This document shows positions 11,581 through 23,739 of a stretch of 64,000 nucleotides of DNA, piece by piece (positions within the stretch are counted from its first letter, which is position 1; each line of letters opens with the position of its first letter). The stretch is taken from the NCBI GenBank assembly GCA_009733575.1, contig ML769446.1, positions 62,001 through 126,000 of the forward strand, given 5' to 3'. Below the pieces are notes generated by a model that saw only the letters and a list, made by a program, of their open reading frames with translations, was not told the DNA's origin and made no database searches. The translations under genes were made by a program, and so were the position numbers. This DNA is from Gymnopus androsaceus JB14 (taxonomy: Eukaryota; Basidiomycota; Agaricomycetes; Agaricales; Omphalotaceae).

Positions 11581-13337
11581 TTACCCAGATATACTTTTTG
11601 TATCGACCGGGTTTACTTTCAAATCCTTGTATTCCCAGTTATTCCTACCATATTGTACCCAGAAATGAATATTTTGGCCGACGTTAATGCGTATCTTTCG
11701 TAACTTTAGCAAGGGCTCGGCAGAGGCATAGGTTTCGAGAGCCTCTCGAAAATCCGAATTGTGCATCGGATAGCACACTGCAGGCGAGGGTCTTCGCTTC
11801 AACGTGAGCCACACCAGATTCGGCGGGAGTGAGATCGAGGGATATCGCCGAGAAATGGCGCAGATCAGATCCTGCAGTGACTAGTTAGTTCACAGCGTAA
11901 GGACGGAAGAAGCAACATACCCCGAATGTCTGTATACGGTCTTGCTGTTCCATTTTATAAGTTGAGAACTTATCGTAGTTGTATCGCTCTGCGAGAATTT
12001 CCACTGGCTCAGTCTCCTGGAGCTCAAGAGACAGCTCCTCCAGCTGAGGAGCGGACACAGACATCAGATTTAGTATGTGGACACCATCTTCCAAGGGAAC
12101 TATGTTATTGGTAGCAGCGAACGAACGCAGTGAAGAGAAAGAAGCTGCGACCACCAGCGACATTACTGTTGGTTCTCCAGGGGTCATATGACTTCGCAAA
12201 TTCAGATACTCAAGTTGTATCGGTGAACTGTGTGGAATGATCGCCAATGCCAGTTCCCTTGTCGCTACCAGTGATTTTAGATGCGGGAATACATCTGAGG
12301 GAACGGGAACGGTGGACAACGCTTTGGGTGATAAACCACAATAGTCAAACTTGGTCAAGTTTGGAAAAAGACGCAGAAAATCATGAAAGACTGGGACCAT
12401 GCTGCGGAAGTCGCCTTTCATCCAATTGGGAGGAGGAATAAACATGAGTTTTTCCAGTCGAATAAAGTTTTCGAGGTTGGCGAAGTAAGAAACATAAGTA
12501 GAAAATGTATATACATCTGGCATGTGGCGGAAATCAAGGACCATCCTCCGGACAGTAGAAAAAGCAAAGATATTTCGGGTGAGCAATGTGATCTAAAAGT
12601 TGAAGATTCCACGCTTCGAAGGAGTCAAGTTGGAGGTGAGGAGCGTAGTCTCCACAGGCAACGCAGTCGAGTAATGCGAGATCACGAAGGAGAGGAATCG
12701 CTTCGAGATTGCGCCAAGTATCAGCAGTCATGTACATTGACATAAGCGTCAACCCTCAGTGAAGGCGAATAAAAGATGAAAGCGAGCCCATGAATGTGTT
12801 TAGAAGGATAGGATATATCGTCCCGATAACCTCTGGGCTAAATCCTGCCTCCTGTAGATATTTTACAAATCTTGCGTCTCCCGTTTTGAATGCTTGGAAT
12901 TCGAAGCTCTGGATGAGACGGGCGAGCTTTGCATCTGAGGAAAGCTTGGCTAGGCGGGTGGTAGCTGTCTCCAGGCGTTTTTCTGGTGAGACAGCATCTT
13001 TTTTCCGCTCTCTGCCATTCAGATATGGTTGAGGAGGCTTTATCACATTCTTAGTCACCTTGAAGTGACAAGAAACGATTGATTGTGCAGCAAAAAGAAG
13101 AGGTTGTGATATGTTGCAGAATGCTTTACATACGCATGCTACTTGGGAAAGGTCCTGGGATGAAAGGAATCCAAAGCATATGCGCCATATCTCGGTTGAT
13201 AGGCCACCTGAAGACGTCGCACCGCTTGGTCGTGGCAGGACTAGCGAATTCGACTCGAGCTGCTCCTTTCTAGAGCCCAACAAATGAGCCATGGTTTGAA
13301 ACGAGTAATTGGACCATGCCATGCCTGCAGAATGCAA
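11581..13337 (-). pseudogene. F-box protein, frame interrupted
   Basis: Minus-strand F-box family member, expected to bind Skp1 in an SCF ubiquitin ligase and to present targets through a variable C-terminal region. The F-box is at about residues 45-85 of the long N-terminal frame: LSTEIWRICFGFLSSQDLSQ then VCKAFCNISQPLLF. Downstream come helix and leucine-patterned blocks (TWRNLEAIPLLRDLALLDC, FSTVRRMVLDFRHMPDVYTF, FPNLTKFDYCGLSPKAL, APQLEELSLELQETEP) and, after a GT-AG intron near 11880-11925, a last exon ending VNPVDTKSISG. An in-frame TGA at 12756-12758 cuts the frame (CAC TGA GGG). A further frame change near 12595 could be either an unusual intron or an indel. The start is uncertain: Met at 13337, 13322 or 13292. 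Confidence 0.6.
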
Positions 13338-13565
13338 GACGCGACGCGCGAAGATGACTGACCAGGAAAGGAAGAGCGCTTAAAACTCGCCCACGAACGG
13401 AGTCAACTTACTTAAATCCAGACTCTAGATATGTGAAGGCTTGCTGGTCCTTTCAAGTGCCCGTCGGCCAACTTATTTTCCTGAACATGCGGGTCTTTCC
13501 CCGTGGCACCCGGCGACCATCGTGATTTATAAGGTCCTCATATTCTTAATCTTGACTTTACAAAC

Positions 13566-14863
13566 ATGTCTTCTTCTCCTTTAGAACTTCCAGTGCCATT
13601 CTCTCAGATACCCCGCGAGTCTCTACTCTTTGGATTTTCACCTATCCATCGCTTAGATCGGATTTCTGACGATCTATCCAGTGCGTTATCTGGATATAAA
13701 AGTATGTTATTATTGTACAAAGAACTTGATTGATCTTCTATATCATAGTCAATATCTACGCTAAACGAGACGACTGCAACTCTGGATTGGCCTTTGGAGG
13801 TAACAAGACGCGAAAGCTAGAGTATCTTCTTTCGGAGGCTTTACAGCAAGGAGCGGATACACTGGTCAGCATTGGAGGTGTTCAGAGCAATCACACGAGG
13901 CAAGTTGCTGCAGTAGCAGCAAAGTATGGATTAAAGGTAACTAATGACTTTTCATCTCATGGAATCCGAATCTAATCTCTTTTTCCCTCTTCCCAGGCTA
14001 AACTTGTCCAAGAACACTGGGTCGATTATGAATCTCCCATCTACTCTCAAGTCGGAAACATCCAGCTCTCTCGCCTCATGGGTGCCGAGCCCCAACTAGA
14101 CCCATCCACATTCGGCATCGAACACAAGTCCACTGCTACCTCACTCATAGCCCAAGTACGCTCCGAAGGTGGCAAACCTTACTATATCCCCGCTGGCGCA
14201 TCCGATCATCCTCTCGGTGGACTAGGCTTTGCACGATGGGCATTTGAAGTGTATGCTCAGGAGAAAGAAATGGGCCTTTTCTTCGATACGGTGGTAGTAT
14301 GTGCTGTTACGGGATCGACGTTCGCAGGAATGATTGCTGGATTCAAGTTGCTTGCCAAGACCTATCCGGAAGATACGCGATTGAAGACGCGGAAGGTTAT
14401 TGGGATCGACGCTAGCGCAAAGCCGGAGGAGACGAGGAAGCAGGTGCTAAGGATCGCCAAGGGGACGGCGGAGAAGATTGGACTGGGTGAGGATGGGATC
14501 AGCGAGGAGGATGTAGTGTTGGATGAGAGATATCATGCTGGGACGTATGGCATTCCAGATAAGCAGACAATTGAAGCTATTCGGTAGGTGGATTAATCTC
14601 CACTATTATCTCATCTTTTGATGCCGACCTTGTACAGCTACGGTGCGCGCATGGACGCCTTTATCACTGATCCAGTATACGAGGGTAAGAGCCTAGCTGG
14701 GATGATTGATATGATTGGGAAGGGAGAGATCCGTGCTGGAGAGGGTGAAGAATCTACTAATGTGCTTTATGCGCATCTTGGAGGCCAGCTAGCATTGAAT
14801 GCGTACTGGGACATGAAGATAGAGTATAGAGGCCAAATATGCATTTCGTACCCTGATGTATAG
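13566..14863 (+). CDS. acdS: 1-aminocyclopropane-1-carboxylate deaminase / D-cysteine desulfhydrase, 378 aa
   Basis: Four exons (13566-13701, 13749-13936, 13997-14583, 14638-14863) give one clean 378-residue frame. It is a PLP-dependent fold-type II enzyme. ACC deaminase splits the ethylene precursor ACC into 2-oxobutyrate and ammonia; close relatives act on D-cysteine. Visible signatures: the PLP-lysine segment [12 protein letters not shown], the Ser loop [15 protein letters not shown], the phosphate-binding [12 protein letters not shown], the Tyr in YHAGTYGIP, and the Tyr-Glu in DPVYEGKS. The two Tyr positions and the Glu favour ACC deaminase over desulfhydrase. Length matches fungal homologues. 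The last dozen residues after [10 protein letters not shown] look non-conserved. No signal peptide, so probably cytosolic. Substrate choice needs an assay. Confidence 0.85.
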
Positions 14864-15319
14864 ATAACTGCGATGCATTCGATGTAAGAATCCAGCACTG
14901 CAGACCATTCCTTGTATTCTTTAAAGTACTTTATCACTACCTTGCATTGAAAGTGTCTGGGACTTCGGTGAGGAAAGTTCAAGTTTCATGGAGATTGCTG
15001 CTATTGAATACGATTTCGAAGACTCGTTGGTTCGTTTTTGTCTCATATTGAATCTTATGTACGTAGACTAGACGAAAAACATGGACCATTACAAAATTGG
15101 AAAGCACGTCGATGAAGAGAGCCATATAACAATTGCAGCAGCAGCAGTGAAAATAGTAGCAAAATAGCAGTAAAATAGCAATGACATCGAAAATCGAGAG
15201 CGCTTGCTACGAACTAGAAAGCAAAAAAAAAAAAAAAATCCATATGCAGCGTAAACTTCAACCTGTTTCCCCACCTTGAGGTCACTCTGAGTCCATGCAC
15301 GCCCTTCACCTTCATTATT
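14864..15319. other. Intergenic with a 16-base poly-A run
   Basis: This sits between two convergent genes. It has an AGCAGCAGCAG microsatellite-like patch followed by TAGCAAAATAGCAGTAAAATAG repeats, then 16 consecutive A at 15223-15238. No gene. Confidence 0.5.
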
Positions 15320-17750
15320 TCACTTGCATCTTCGTTTTTGCCTATCCTCCTGTATCTGCAACTCCACTTCTTCCCGAGACATCCCTACCACAAGCTGATA
15401 CTGCGCCGACTCGCTATGCATATCCCGGACATGCTGCAACATATGACATACAGCGTTCGATAGGAACACCACTGGGGGTGTTTTGGGCTCTGTTTGGCTC
15501 GATGTAACCTCGTCCCTAGATATGCAACGGTAAGTAAGATCGGAAGGCAGCTACGAAGCGTTGGCACTCACTTGCAACAAGCACAATACACCATTAGAGG
15601 CGTTTGGCTTTTGTTATCGCTGCGAAATTTCCTATAAAGGAGACCGAGGTGCCAGTTGCGAAGCCCGTCAGCTTGGACTGTATCAATGGATGTGGATGAG
15701 ATTTCGGATATACTTGGTGTGTATAGAGACTCACCGGGATTAGTAAAACCGCCTTTTGGTTGAGAAGGGTCGGAACTTGAACTCGGAGTCGCTCCAACTC
15801 GTAGATGACTGGAGGCCTGAGACGGAGTAGCGATATGACTCTGATCATCCTGAGTTCTATTCCTAACTTTGCTTTTTGTAGGCGTCTGCGTCGAGTTGGA
15901 AGTCGAATCTATCAACGGCCTGGAATTCTTCTCAATCCCTATATCCCTCTCCTTTGCTTTTCCCTTCCGTCCCATTCGACTCGGGCTTTGCGATGCGTGT
16001 ATTCCAGCTTGATATTCTTCGAGGGTGAGGTTCAAGATCTCGGATCCATCACTCTCGTCATCGACGCCATCGAGGTTTATAGCATCCACGACGCTTTTCC
16101 CGGTACCCGTTACAGTGCTAGTGGCGCGGAAAAACCTAGAGGGGCTTTTCGGTTGGCTTTGGTGTCGGTGCGAGTTGTGATTAGGAGAAGAAGTAAAACT
16201 GGGTTTGGACTTGGTTAGACCCATGGCAGATCTGGAACCGGAACTGCTAGGGATAGGAATCCGCTGAAGCCGAGGCTCTACCAGGTTGGCCCGGGATTCT
16301 TGACCCTCGTCTTCGATAAGAGTCAGATCGATTATCTGTGCTGGTTCGTCGCTGGACTGAGCCTTCCTCAATTCTGGCGACACTATGCAAGTAGTGCGAT
16401 TTGTAAGATGAGAGGGACCGGGCACCGCGACGGAGCGTTCTGGTACAGAAGGGAGTTTTCGAGTTTCAACCTCATGGTTATTATCCTCGGAGTCAGAGTC
16501 TTCGATGATGATGGGTGGCTTCTTGACATCAGCCGCCTTCAGCTGAGTCCGAACGACCTGCACACCTACGGCTGAAGCTGACGATGAAGATTGTACAGAC
16601 GTGAATACTGCGGGCTGGCTTGCATTTGTGCTCTGGTTGTGAATCATATTGGCCGAGGCCTGATTCTGCTGGGGCTGAGATTTATGATTGAAAGATGGCC
16701 CCGGGTCCTCATCCATTAACAGTTCGTCGAATTCATCATCACTTGTTAGGTCCGAGAGCTCTGAGAGCTCAGATTCTAAATCTCGAGTTTCAGGTTCAGA
16801 AAGGGTTATGATGTTGGGAACATCTGGACTTGTTGTACGTGGAGACGTTTGTGTTGACGCCAGTATCAGCTGCGAAGAGGTTGTCTGCAAAGTAAAATTG
16901 GCCGATTATTTTGGAGAAAAAGGAGCTGGGAACATACTGTAACTCGCGCATTGTGACATTTAGGGCTTTCAGACGCGACTGTGGCATTGTTTTCCGTCTC
17001 TAACTTTTCTGCGAGGGGATTAGGAACAAGCCTGGAATCATTTTCCATAGATAGATTTTGCTTGAATCCGATGACAGCTCCAGATCGACTTGCATACGAT
17101 GAAGCAGCACCATCAATCTGATTCCGAGGTTGTTCAAAGATTCTTTCATTCATTGACGCGGAAAGCGAACCAGGAATGCCTGGAGGTTGTTCAACAACAG
17201 AAATCCTTCCACGTTTACCTATCTGCACACCATCGGCGTCAGTGTCTACGCCGCCAGCTAGAGTTTTTCGTTTGCCCAAGTTGGATTGCAAACCGGGCTC
17301 AGGCCGCAATTTTGCCTCCGGTGTGACGAGCGACTGGAGAAGATTCGGAAAGGCTATGATAAAGCATCAGTACAGTACAATACTTGAGACGCGACCAATA
17401 AACTACTCACTTGAGACCATAAACAGATTCTTCTGAATAATAGCATTCGAACGAAACTCTAGCCGTTTTCTTCCTTTTTCTATCCACAAATACCGGTTTT
17501 CAAACTGCGGATGAGGAATTCTATTCTTGAAGGACCCATCCCAAGGCTTGGACCAACCGTTAGAGCCACCGAATCGAACGTGCAAAGCAAGTTCGTTGGT
17601 ATTAAAAAACACATCTCCTGGTTGACCAAGAGAATCTGGTGGCTTTTTGCTACTCCGAAACTCAGTAAAATCGAAACACTGTGAACGTCTTTCCCGATCA
17701 TCATATGGAAAGAGCTTTCGCGAAAACCTCAAAATGTGAGTAGGATCCAT
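15320..17750 (-). CDS. Large Ser/acidic-rich nuclear-type protein with several SUMO-interaction-like motifs, 733 aa
   Basis: Five exons (17411-17750, 16938-17353, 15735-16884, 15572-15671, 15320-15515) join in phase into 733 residues from MDPTHILRFSRKLFPY. The N-terminal 115 residues look folded (VFFNTNELALHVRFGG ... RYLWIEKGRKRLEFR), but I know no domain for them. The middle is long, disordered, Ser-rich and basic/acidic. It contains clusters of the form hydrophobic x3-4 plus acidic: PPIIIEDSDSED, QIIDLTLIEDE, EILNLTLEEY and, weaker, PNIITLSEPE. These match the SUMO-interacting motif. The C-terminal 120 residues carry a cysteine cluster (VYCACCKDEV, then NAVCHMLQHVRDMH), possibly metal-binding, and end in a charged helix. 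It resembles a SUMO-guided nuclear factor, but no RING signature is visible. It is intact and lies downstream of the MYND gene on the same strand. Confidence 0.6.
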
Positions 17751-18088
17751 GCGACGAGCCTTTTGAAGGTGAGGGAAATAAGAGACTTGAATTGAGATAT
17801 CTATTATGGATGAACAAGGAAAAAGTGGCTTTCGCTGTTGGTGGTTGAGAATAAAGAGATAATAATAGGCGCTTATGCATCCAATCAATAAGGGCTAAAT
17901 TATCGATGGGCTACACTATACATGCGTAGAACAAGAAGTATATAGCGGGCACAAAGTAATCGACAGAACAAAAATTAAATGTCTCTTCCTTCGCGATGTC
18001 CAAACTCGAGAAATCTATCGCCCGCGTTACTCCCGCCAGCCATGTCTGTAGACGCAAGAGAATGTTAAAATTGTGGAAGGGGGAAGTT

Positions 18089-20191
18089 TTAAACAGACGC
18101 ACAAGTATTGTAGAACTCTGTCTTTGTCATTGAGGGCAATGCATCTGGACGATCCCCTAAGGAAATTCCAAAACGCTAACAAAAAAAGTCAGAATCAGCC
18201 TCGAGAAAGGCCCGAGAAAGATATATTAACTAACCCTGGGGTGTATGAGATTCTTTGTTCTCAATCGAAGATCATACCACTCAAGAGCGCGCTTGGTTCC
18301 ATCCGACACTAGAAACTCTTGAAGTCGGTCATCATTATCAATGAACGTATCAATGTTCCCGATAATGTTGTAAAAACTTGCACTATGTCGAGTTCGATCC
18401 TTTAAAAGCGTTGGCAGGTCGATCCCCTAAGCATCGGCGGATAAGCATTATGGCCAGTGGTAAATATGAGGCTTCCACATACAAGTATTGAGGCTATTTT
18501 CTGAAAAGCCATAGGTACATTCGAACCCTTCATTTCTCCCAATGAAAAAATGGTCGATGCACCAGGTTGCTTCTGAACCCAGTTCATAAGATATACCAGA
18601 ATGACAGCATGCATATTCTCTCGATTGAGCAAAGGCGACCAATCCTTCAAAACGCGTGGGGTGCCGATGTAGTCTGCGACGTTGGACGTCTCAACTCGGT
18701 CAAACTTGATGCCAGTCCCAAAGGAAGGATACAGTCTTCCCTTCTGGAGCTCGTCAGAAGCAACACTTGCATCGAGCTGGGAGACGTGAACGTCGATATG
18801 GAACCGCTCAAAGCGACGTGCAAATTCTATGAATTGAGCTTTGACATGGAAGAAAAGACAACCGTAGATGTCAGCGCGGTCAAGGCCGTGCGCTTGTCCA
18901 GTCTTCAGTACTTCGCTAACATTCCAGCTGAACAATGGGTTCGCGGCGTCCATCGTTAACCACTGGCCTGTAGGTGAAAATAGAAGCCTATAAAAGTAAT
19001 TTTAAGTAGGCAGTTGTGAAACACAAACGAACAAACAGACCGATTAACGTCATCAAACATCTTCAAGTCTAAGCCTGAGAATGGCAGGAGGACTCCACTT
19101 TCACGGAACCGTAGGAAGGAGAGACGATGAGAAGGCTCAAGGCCAGAAAGATACCGGTCACGGTAGTCGATCCGTTCTGGGCTCAGCACGATATCATGCA
19201 TATTCTTCTTAGCATACCCTACTGAATGCGCTGCGCGAAGCATGTCCAGAGGTTCCTTGAAAACAAGATCGGCCGTGGATTGTGCGAAAGATAGTGTCCC
19301 TGATCCTCGCACTTCCAAAGACTTCTTCCACATAGGGTTCGACATGATCCACGAATGTATAGATGAAGATTGAAGCAAAGGCAGGATATCTCCATACACA
19401 GCGTCGATGCAATGGTCCAACTGAAGAGAATCGGATGGACGGAGTAGAGCCGAGTACATGATATGGACAGCAGCTTCTGCCGCAAGCTCTGAAGAGGAGT
19501 GCCATTGCGCAGAAGAGCAAGTAAAATGAGGATGTTTCGTGTGGTGACGAGAGAGCTGCGATCATTGAGAATAATCTTGCAGTGGCCTTGATAGTTTTTC
19601 GGAAGGCCATTGACCGTCATGACCATGTTTCGTATGTCGCCCGATGCTACAGACGAAGAAGTTCATATTCATCTCTGAAGGCACGATGGAGATGACCATA
19701 CCAGCAAAACACAAGTTGAAATCCTTATCGATGCTCTCCACTACGCCCTCGTTGTGCACCAACTGAAGACAATCGAACAGCGAAAGTGTTTCCCCAGAGG
19801 TATTCTGGAGTCCGGTACATACGTGCGCCGAAGTGCGACTGACTATTTTCCTCTCCAACGAATGCTGGAGGCCGGTTTTGAGAAACCCAGCTGGGACGCC
19901 AATCAGGGCGGTTGAAAGGATGCCTACAATCCTTTTTGTGTAAAGCCCAGTGAGCAGCCTGGCAATCTTTCGAGCAGTACTTTATAATAAACCTGTCAAC
20001 GACAAAATAAGTACGGATAATCATAAGACTCACTCGGACCAAACGACACTGTGAAGGTCAATTTTAATAAAGTGAGCGGTGTTCAATCCAATGTAGTAGA
20101 ATGAGCAGACCTCCGAGCAAGCGTGCGTTCCCCGTTTATCACACCCGAGTGGATTAAAACTCTTCGTAGCAGAGCATTTCATGTAGTCCAT
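18089..20191 (-). CDS. MYND zinc-finger, DUF4470-type protein (two suspect frameshifts)
   Basis: Basidiomycete family with an N-terminal MYND finger and a long conserved region often called DUF4470; function unknown. Exons 1-3 (20111-20191, 20034-20048, from 19979 down) rebuild a full MYND pattern: CDKRGTHACSECRLVRYCS then KDCQAAHWALHKKDC. Downstream are DWRPSWVSQNRPP, SGDIRNMVMTVNGLP, WNVSEVLKTGQAHGLDRADIYG, FDRVETSNVADYIGT, LVYLMNWVQKQPGA, LRLRTKNLIHPR and the final exon RFGISLGDRPDALPS, ending at 18089. Order and spacing follow the family. Two frame changes are not explained by introns: an extra T in a short T-run near 19783, and a shift near 19490. They may be assembly errors or real lesions. 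The start is Met at 20191; an upstream Met at 20266 is also in frame. Confidence 0.75.
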
Positions 20192-20274
20192 CTTGAACGA
20201 ATGGATGGACGAAGAGACAGGGTCAAGAGAAGTCGAACTCTGTTTATAAATGACCTTGAGCGTCAACTATGGAG

Positions 20275-21990
20275 TAGTTTTGAGCAATAGGTATCCTAAT
20301 GGGGACCAGCCCAAATTACGTTCCATTTCAGTGTGTATGAGCCTCAATGTCGTTGCTTCTAGGGAATACCGGGTCTGATCGAAATTAAAGTGGGATGCGA
20401 CACGGGAGGAATTAGAACGCGTCAGACTCGCCTACAAGTTTTATCATACCCTAGACCCGACAATTAAAAGTTGGTAAGTATGCAAAGCATGACAGGGGGA
20501 ATCGCCTAAAGCATTGCGCGCAGCAGCACACAGCAAACGCCTCTACATCCTCGTTGCGAAGAAGTAAAGTATAAATGGCATTTTTCAAGCATATTCGGAA
20601 AGAGACGCTACTTCTACAGGCATGTCCATAGCTGAAGTAGTGTCCGTCCTGCGATTGCAACGTTCAACTAGACTGCTTCCGGCTTTCGTGCAAGTCATTA
20701 TACCATGTGGTGGAACATCCACCATTCGCCTGTAGATAAGATGAAGTGGTAACTGTTAAATGCATGCCAGCCAAGTATAGGGGGACGAAAGTGAAAACCC
20801 ACTAACGCATCCTACAGTGCCTCCAGATTTCCAGGTCATTACATCGAGAACCGCTATATATCAAGTTCTACGCAATGGAGTGGAGCCGCAAGTGCGTTAG
20901 CGATGCTACGCCGAAGGAAAGTATTATCAAGCAAAGTCGAATCCTTTCCAACACCCAAATCCGATGTTCTTAGAGTAGATCTACTCTAAGCACTGAAGAT
21001 GGCAAGACGAGGTTTCTAGAAGTTCAATGGGCATTTGGACTACACCGAGCTCGTCCCGGCACCGTTACGCGATCTATTAAAGAATAAACAAAAAAGACTT
21101 TTCAATATCTAAAAGTTAATTATCGAACCATACCACATCCTAATCGGTCTTGAATGTACAACCGTTGGTTGCGGTTCTAAGTAGCAGCAGACACAGTTTG
21201 GCCAGCAATGCGCCAAGTAGTGTAGACTACATATATAGCGGTTAGCAGCGATATCGACAGGTTCATTGATACAAGCTCCGTGCATACTCCACTCTATCCG
21301 GCCCTGCTGTAGTCGTAGTCTAGCGTTCTACAAGTTTATATAGCATGAGATGGAAGGGCACCGTATATCTAAAGCAAATCTAGAAGAAAAAAGTAACACA
21401 GATGATGGGAAGAAAGAGGAGGGGTCGGGTAGCACGGGAGGGAGGAAAAATAATCGCTATACGTTTAGCAAGTCGTCTTTCGTATATGAAGTAGAAACTT
21501 ATTTCTTTATCGCATTGCACAGCAGCATATTGAATCAATCTCGCTCGTCCTCTCATTACCACCTCCCTATCTCCGTCGAGGTAATTTCCCGGAAGTGTTA
21601 GGCAAGAGTCGCACGGATCCTAAGGTAGGCAGGAAGAAAGGAAGGAAGAGAGGAAGAAGGAGTAATGTAAAATGGTTATCGGGTAAGGTAGGAGGAGGGA
21701 CATGCTCGGTCAGTATTCGTGTAGAAGGACCTGAAATCCTTACCTCATCATCATAATATCACACTTTAGACCGCGTCTTCGTTATTGTCGCTCGCTATAA
21801 GAAACATAAGATCAATTTGAGTCTAGTTAATGACTCCAACATTGCATGTTGGCTGGTATTGACGTTGGTCTTGAATTATGTTCTGTATCGAGCATGAGTT
21901 ACGTGTAAAGCTGGAGCTGAGAAATGGAATGCGAAATGAGCACGCAGATTCTAGGAAACAAATCGCCACTTACCCAAGCAAGTGGAACAA
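20275..21990. repeat. Duplicated block, copy 1 (partner at 29940-31310)
   Basis: The two blocks share long stretches in the same orientation, beginning at GTTTTGAGCAATAGGTATCC and running past the common segment GCATGTC[C/T]ATAGCTGA to the shared CACT[T/C]ACCCAAGCAA near the right end. Identity drops and small indels accumulate toward the right. A conserved plus-strand frame (TSTGMSIAE then SVLRL and STRLLPAFVQ) is kept in both copies, which suggests decayed coding sequence. Toward the right end, minus-strand splice-like signals (GGTAAGTGGCG / GGTGAGTGGCG) also match. Copy 1 begins directly upstream of the MYND gene. No intact gene is inside. Confidence 0.7.
20969..20990. repeat. Perfect 22-bp palindrome inside an insertion
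   Basis: CTTAGAGTAGA followed by its exact reverse complement. It lies in about 42 bp present in this copy of the duplicated block and absent at the matching place in the other copy (near 30557), where the flanks run straight together. It may be the core of a small insertion or an excision scar. Confidence 0.7.
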
Positions 21991-22224
21991 TATAGTAGCA
22001 GCGCAATGATCTTTGTGTTTCTGTAACATCCGATCAGAGTTCTCCAAAACGGAAGGACAGTAGTTGTAGGTATCTTCAAGATAGAAAGAGGCACTGATCC
22101 TCAGGATGGGCGCTTATTGCCTCCTTCCAAACTAAATGGTCTCAAGTTCTTTCTTGCAGAAACGAGACTATTCTTTTTGTCTTCCCATAGGAATCACTTC
22201 TCCTCAAATTTTGTTTAACTTCGG

Positions 22225-23076
22225 TCAACTTTTACACAACCCCGATACGTGGGTCAGTAATACGCATCTAAGGATGCACTTTTCGGTGGTGGTCCAATGG
22301 GTAGATTCGACACCAAGTGAGCAAGCGGCACATCTTCCTCTTCCTCTGAGGAAGAATCTGAACGAGCAAGATTGTCCATAGGAGTACTCGGAAGAGTCCG
22401 TCTTCCCTCTCTTACTATCCTCCTCTTCCTCTGGCATAGTAATTTCAGCAGCCTGCGTCTCCACTAACCCTCCCGCAGTCCAACTTGAACGTCTACCTTC
22501 ATATGCTGCCCTCAACATCAAGAACGGAGTCCGAGACTTCTTACACCACCCACTCAAACTCCTCAAGAGCGCAAAGTTTCCACCGGCCACTCTATATTTC
22601 CAGTCTATTTCCAGTCCGCGACAGAATGAGGTTTGGCAAATGAAAGAGGCGTGAACTTCCTAGCTCTTGTGGGAGAAAGCGGATTCGTCGAACCGGCATC
22701 TAATCAGCCTCCTTTGGTGGAGAAGGCGACCCAGGATCCATCTTCACTTCGATATCAACTAGGAGCAGATCAATCTGCTGCGCTCTGGAGTAGATAAGAG
22801 TGGGTAGGATGGAGGATATCCATAGAATCCAGAGTAGAGCTGAGCTAGACCAGCTACTGAAAAAGATGATGAACATCATGGTTCAGAAACGCCAATGGAT
22901 CCAGACTTGATAAGACCAATACATTGGAAGCATTGAGAGCGGGAGGTGCGGACGCAGCAGGAGGTGGAGGTGGTCAGTATGGAATTTAAAAGAAATTCGG
23001 TTTGCTTGGGTACATCGGAAGATTTGTTATCGAAGAAACTGAGATCATCATCGGTGAAGTCAGCTTTGAAATCCAT
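22225..23076 (-). pseudogene. Probable Mediator subunit 13 (Med13/Srb9) remnant
   Basis: Minus-strand pieces in different frames resemble the central-to-C-terminal part of fungal Med13, the large subunit of the Mediator kinase module. They include MDFKADFTDDDLSFFDN, matching the DDDFSFFD-type block, then in another frame NPLSPTRARKFTPLSF followed by VADWK, a segment YEGRRSSWTAGG, and an acidic SSSEEEEDVPLAHL. Between them are stops and frame changes that I could not explain by introns. Assignment rests on these short blocks and their order. An intact Med13 is expected elsewhere. The alternative is an unrelated acidic protein. Confidence 0.4.
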
Positions 23077-23084
23077 TCCTATGG

Positions 23085-23739
23085 CTAACCCGGAGCTAGA
23101 TACAGCGCACGATTAAGACTGATGAGTGGTCGACGTGTTTCATGGGTGGAGGCATTGGCTGAGCAAACGTATTTACCCCCTGGTATGAAGGGAAGAACTC
23201 GTTGGAGTCGAGTTCTTACTGCCCCATATGAGTGATGCGCTGTCTTGCGACACTTATTTACTATCCCAGTGACCCGATGACTCTGTCTCCCATTCAAATC
23301 CAACATGCGTAAGTGAATCATGAAGCTTTCTTCTTGACCATTTTTACTTCTTCCGTGATATCTTCTCATTATATCTCGGAAATGCATATTTCTAGTCTTG
23401 GTTTCCGATGTCGAGGGATATCAAATTTGAGTTCCTGTGAGTGTTACTGTTGTTTTGTTGCCCCCGGTCACCGGAATAACTTTGGTTCGTCTACTAAATA
23501 TATATATTGTTGTCTGTTGTGTATGGCCCAGAATCATGACCGAAATCCCTGGCTGTGATGATATGAGTACCGCCGCTGCTAAAAGTCAAAGCTGTTGTTA
23601 CCTACCCCAATTTGGTCATCGGAATTCACAATTGCTTCAACTTTTCAAGTTTCGGAAGCGGCTTGGGAACAGGAGAGTTTCACGTTTTGTATAAGTAATT
23701 AGCAAACATAATATATACTACTGGCTCATTACTGGCTCA
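23085..23739. other. Intergenic, nothing recognised
   Basis: Only short overlapping open frames. A run of TATATATATTG occurs near 23500. It separates the Med13-like remnant from the helical gene on the same strand. Confidence 0.4.

Noticed and set aside
15223..15238. Poly-A run considered as a retrotransposed tail
   Set aside because: There is no target-site duplication or upstream reverse-transcribed body, and it sits in a simple A-rich intergenic patch.
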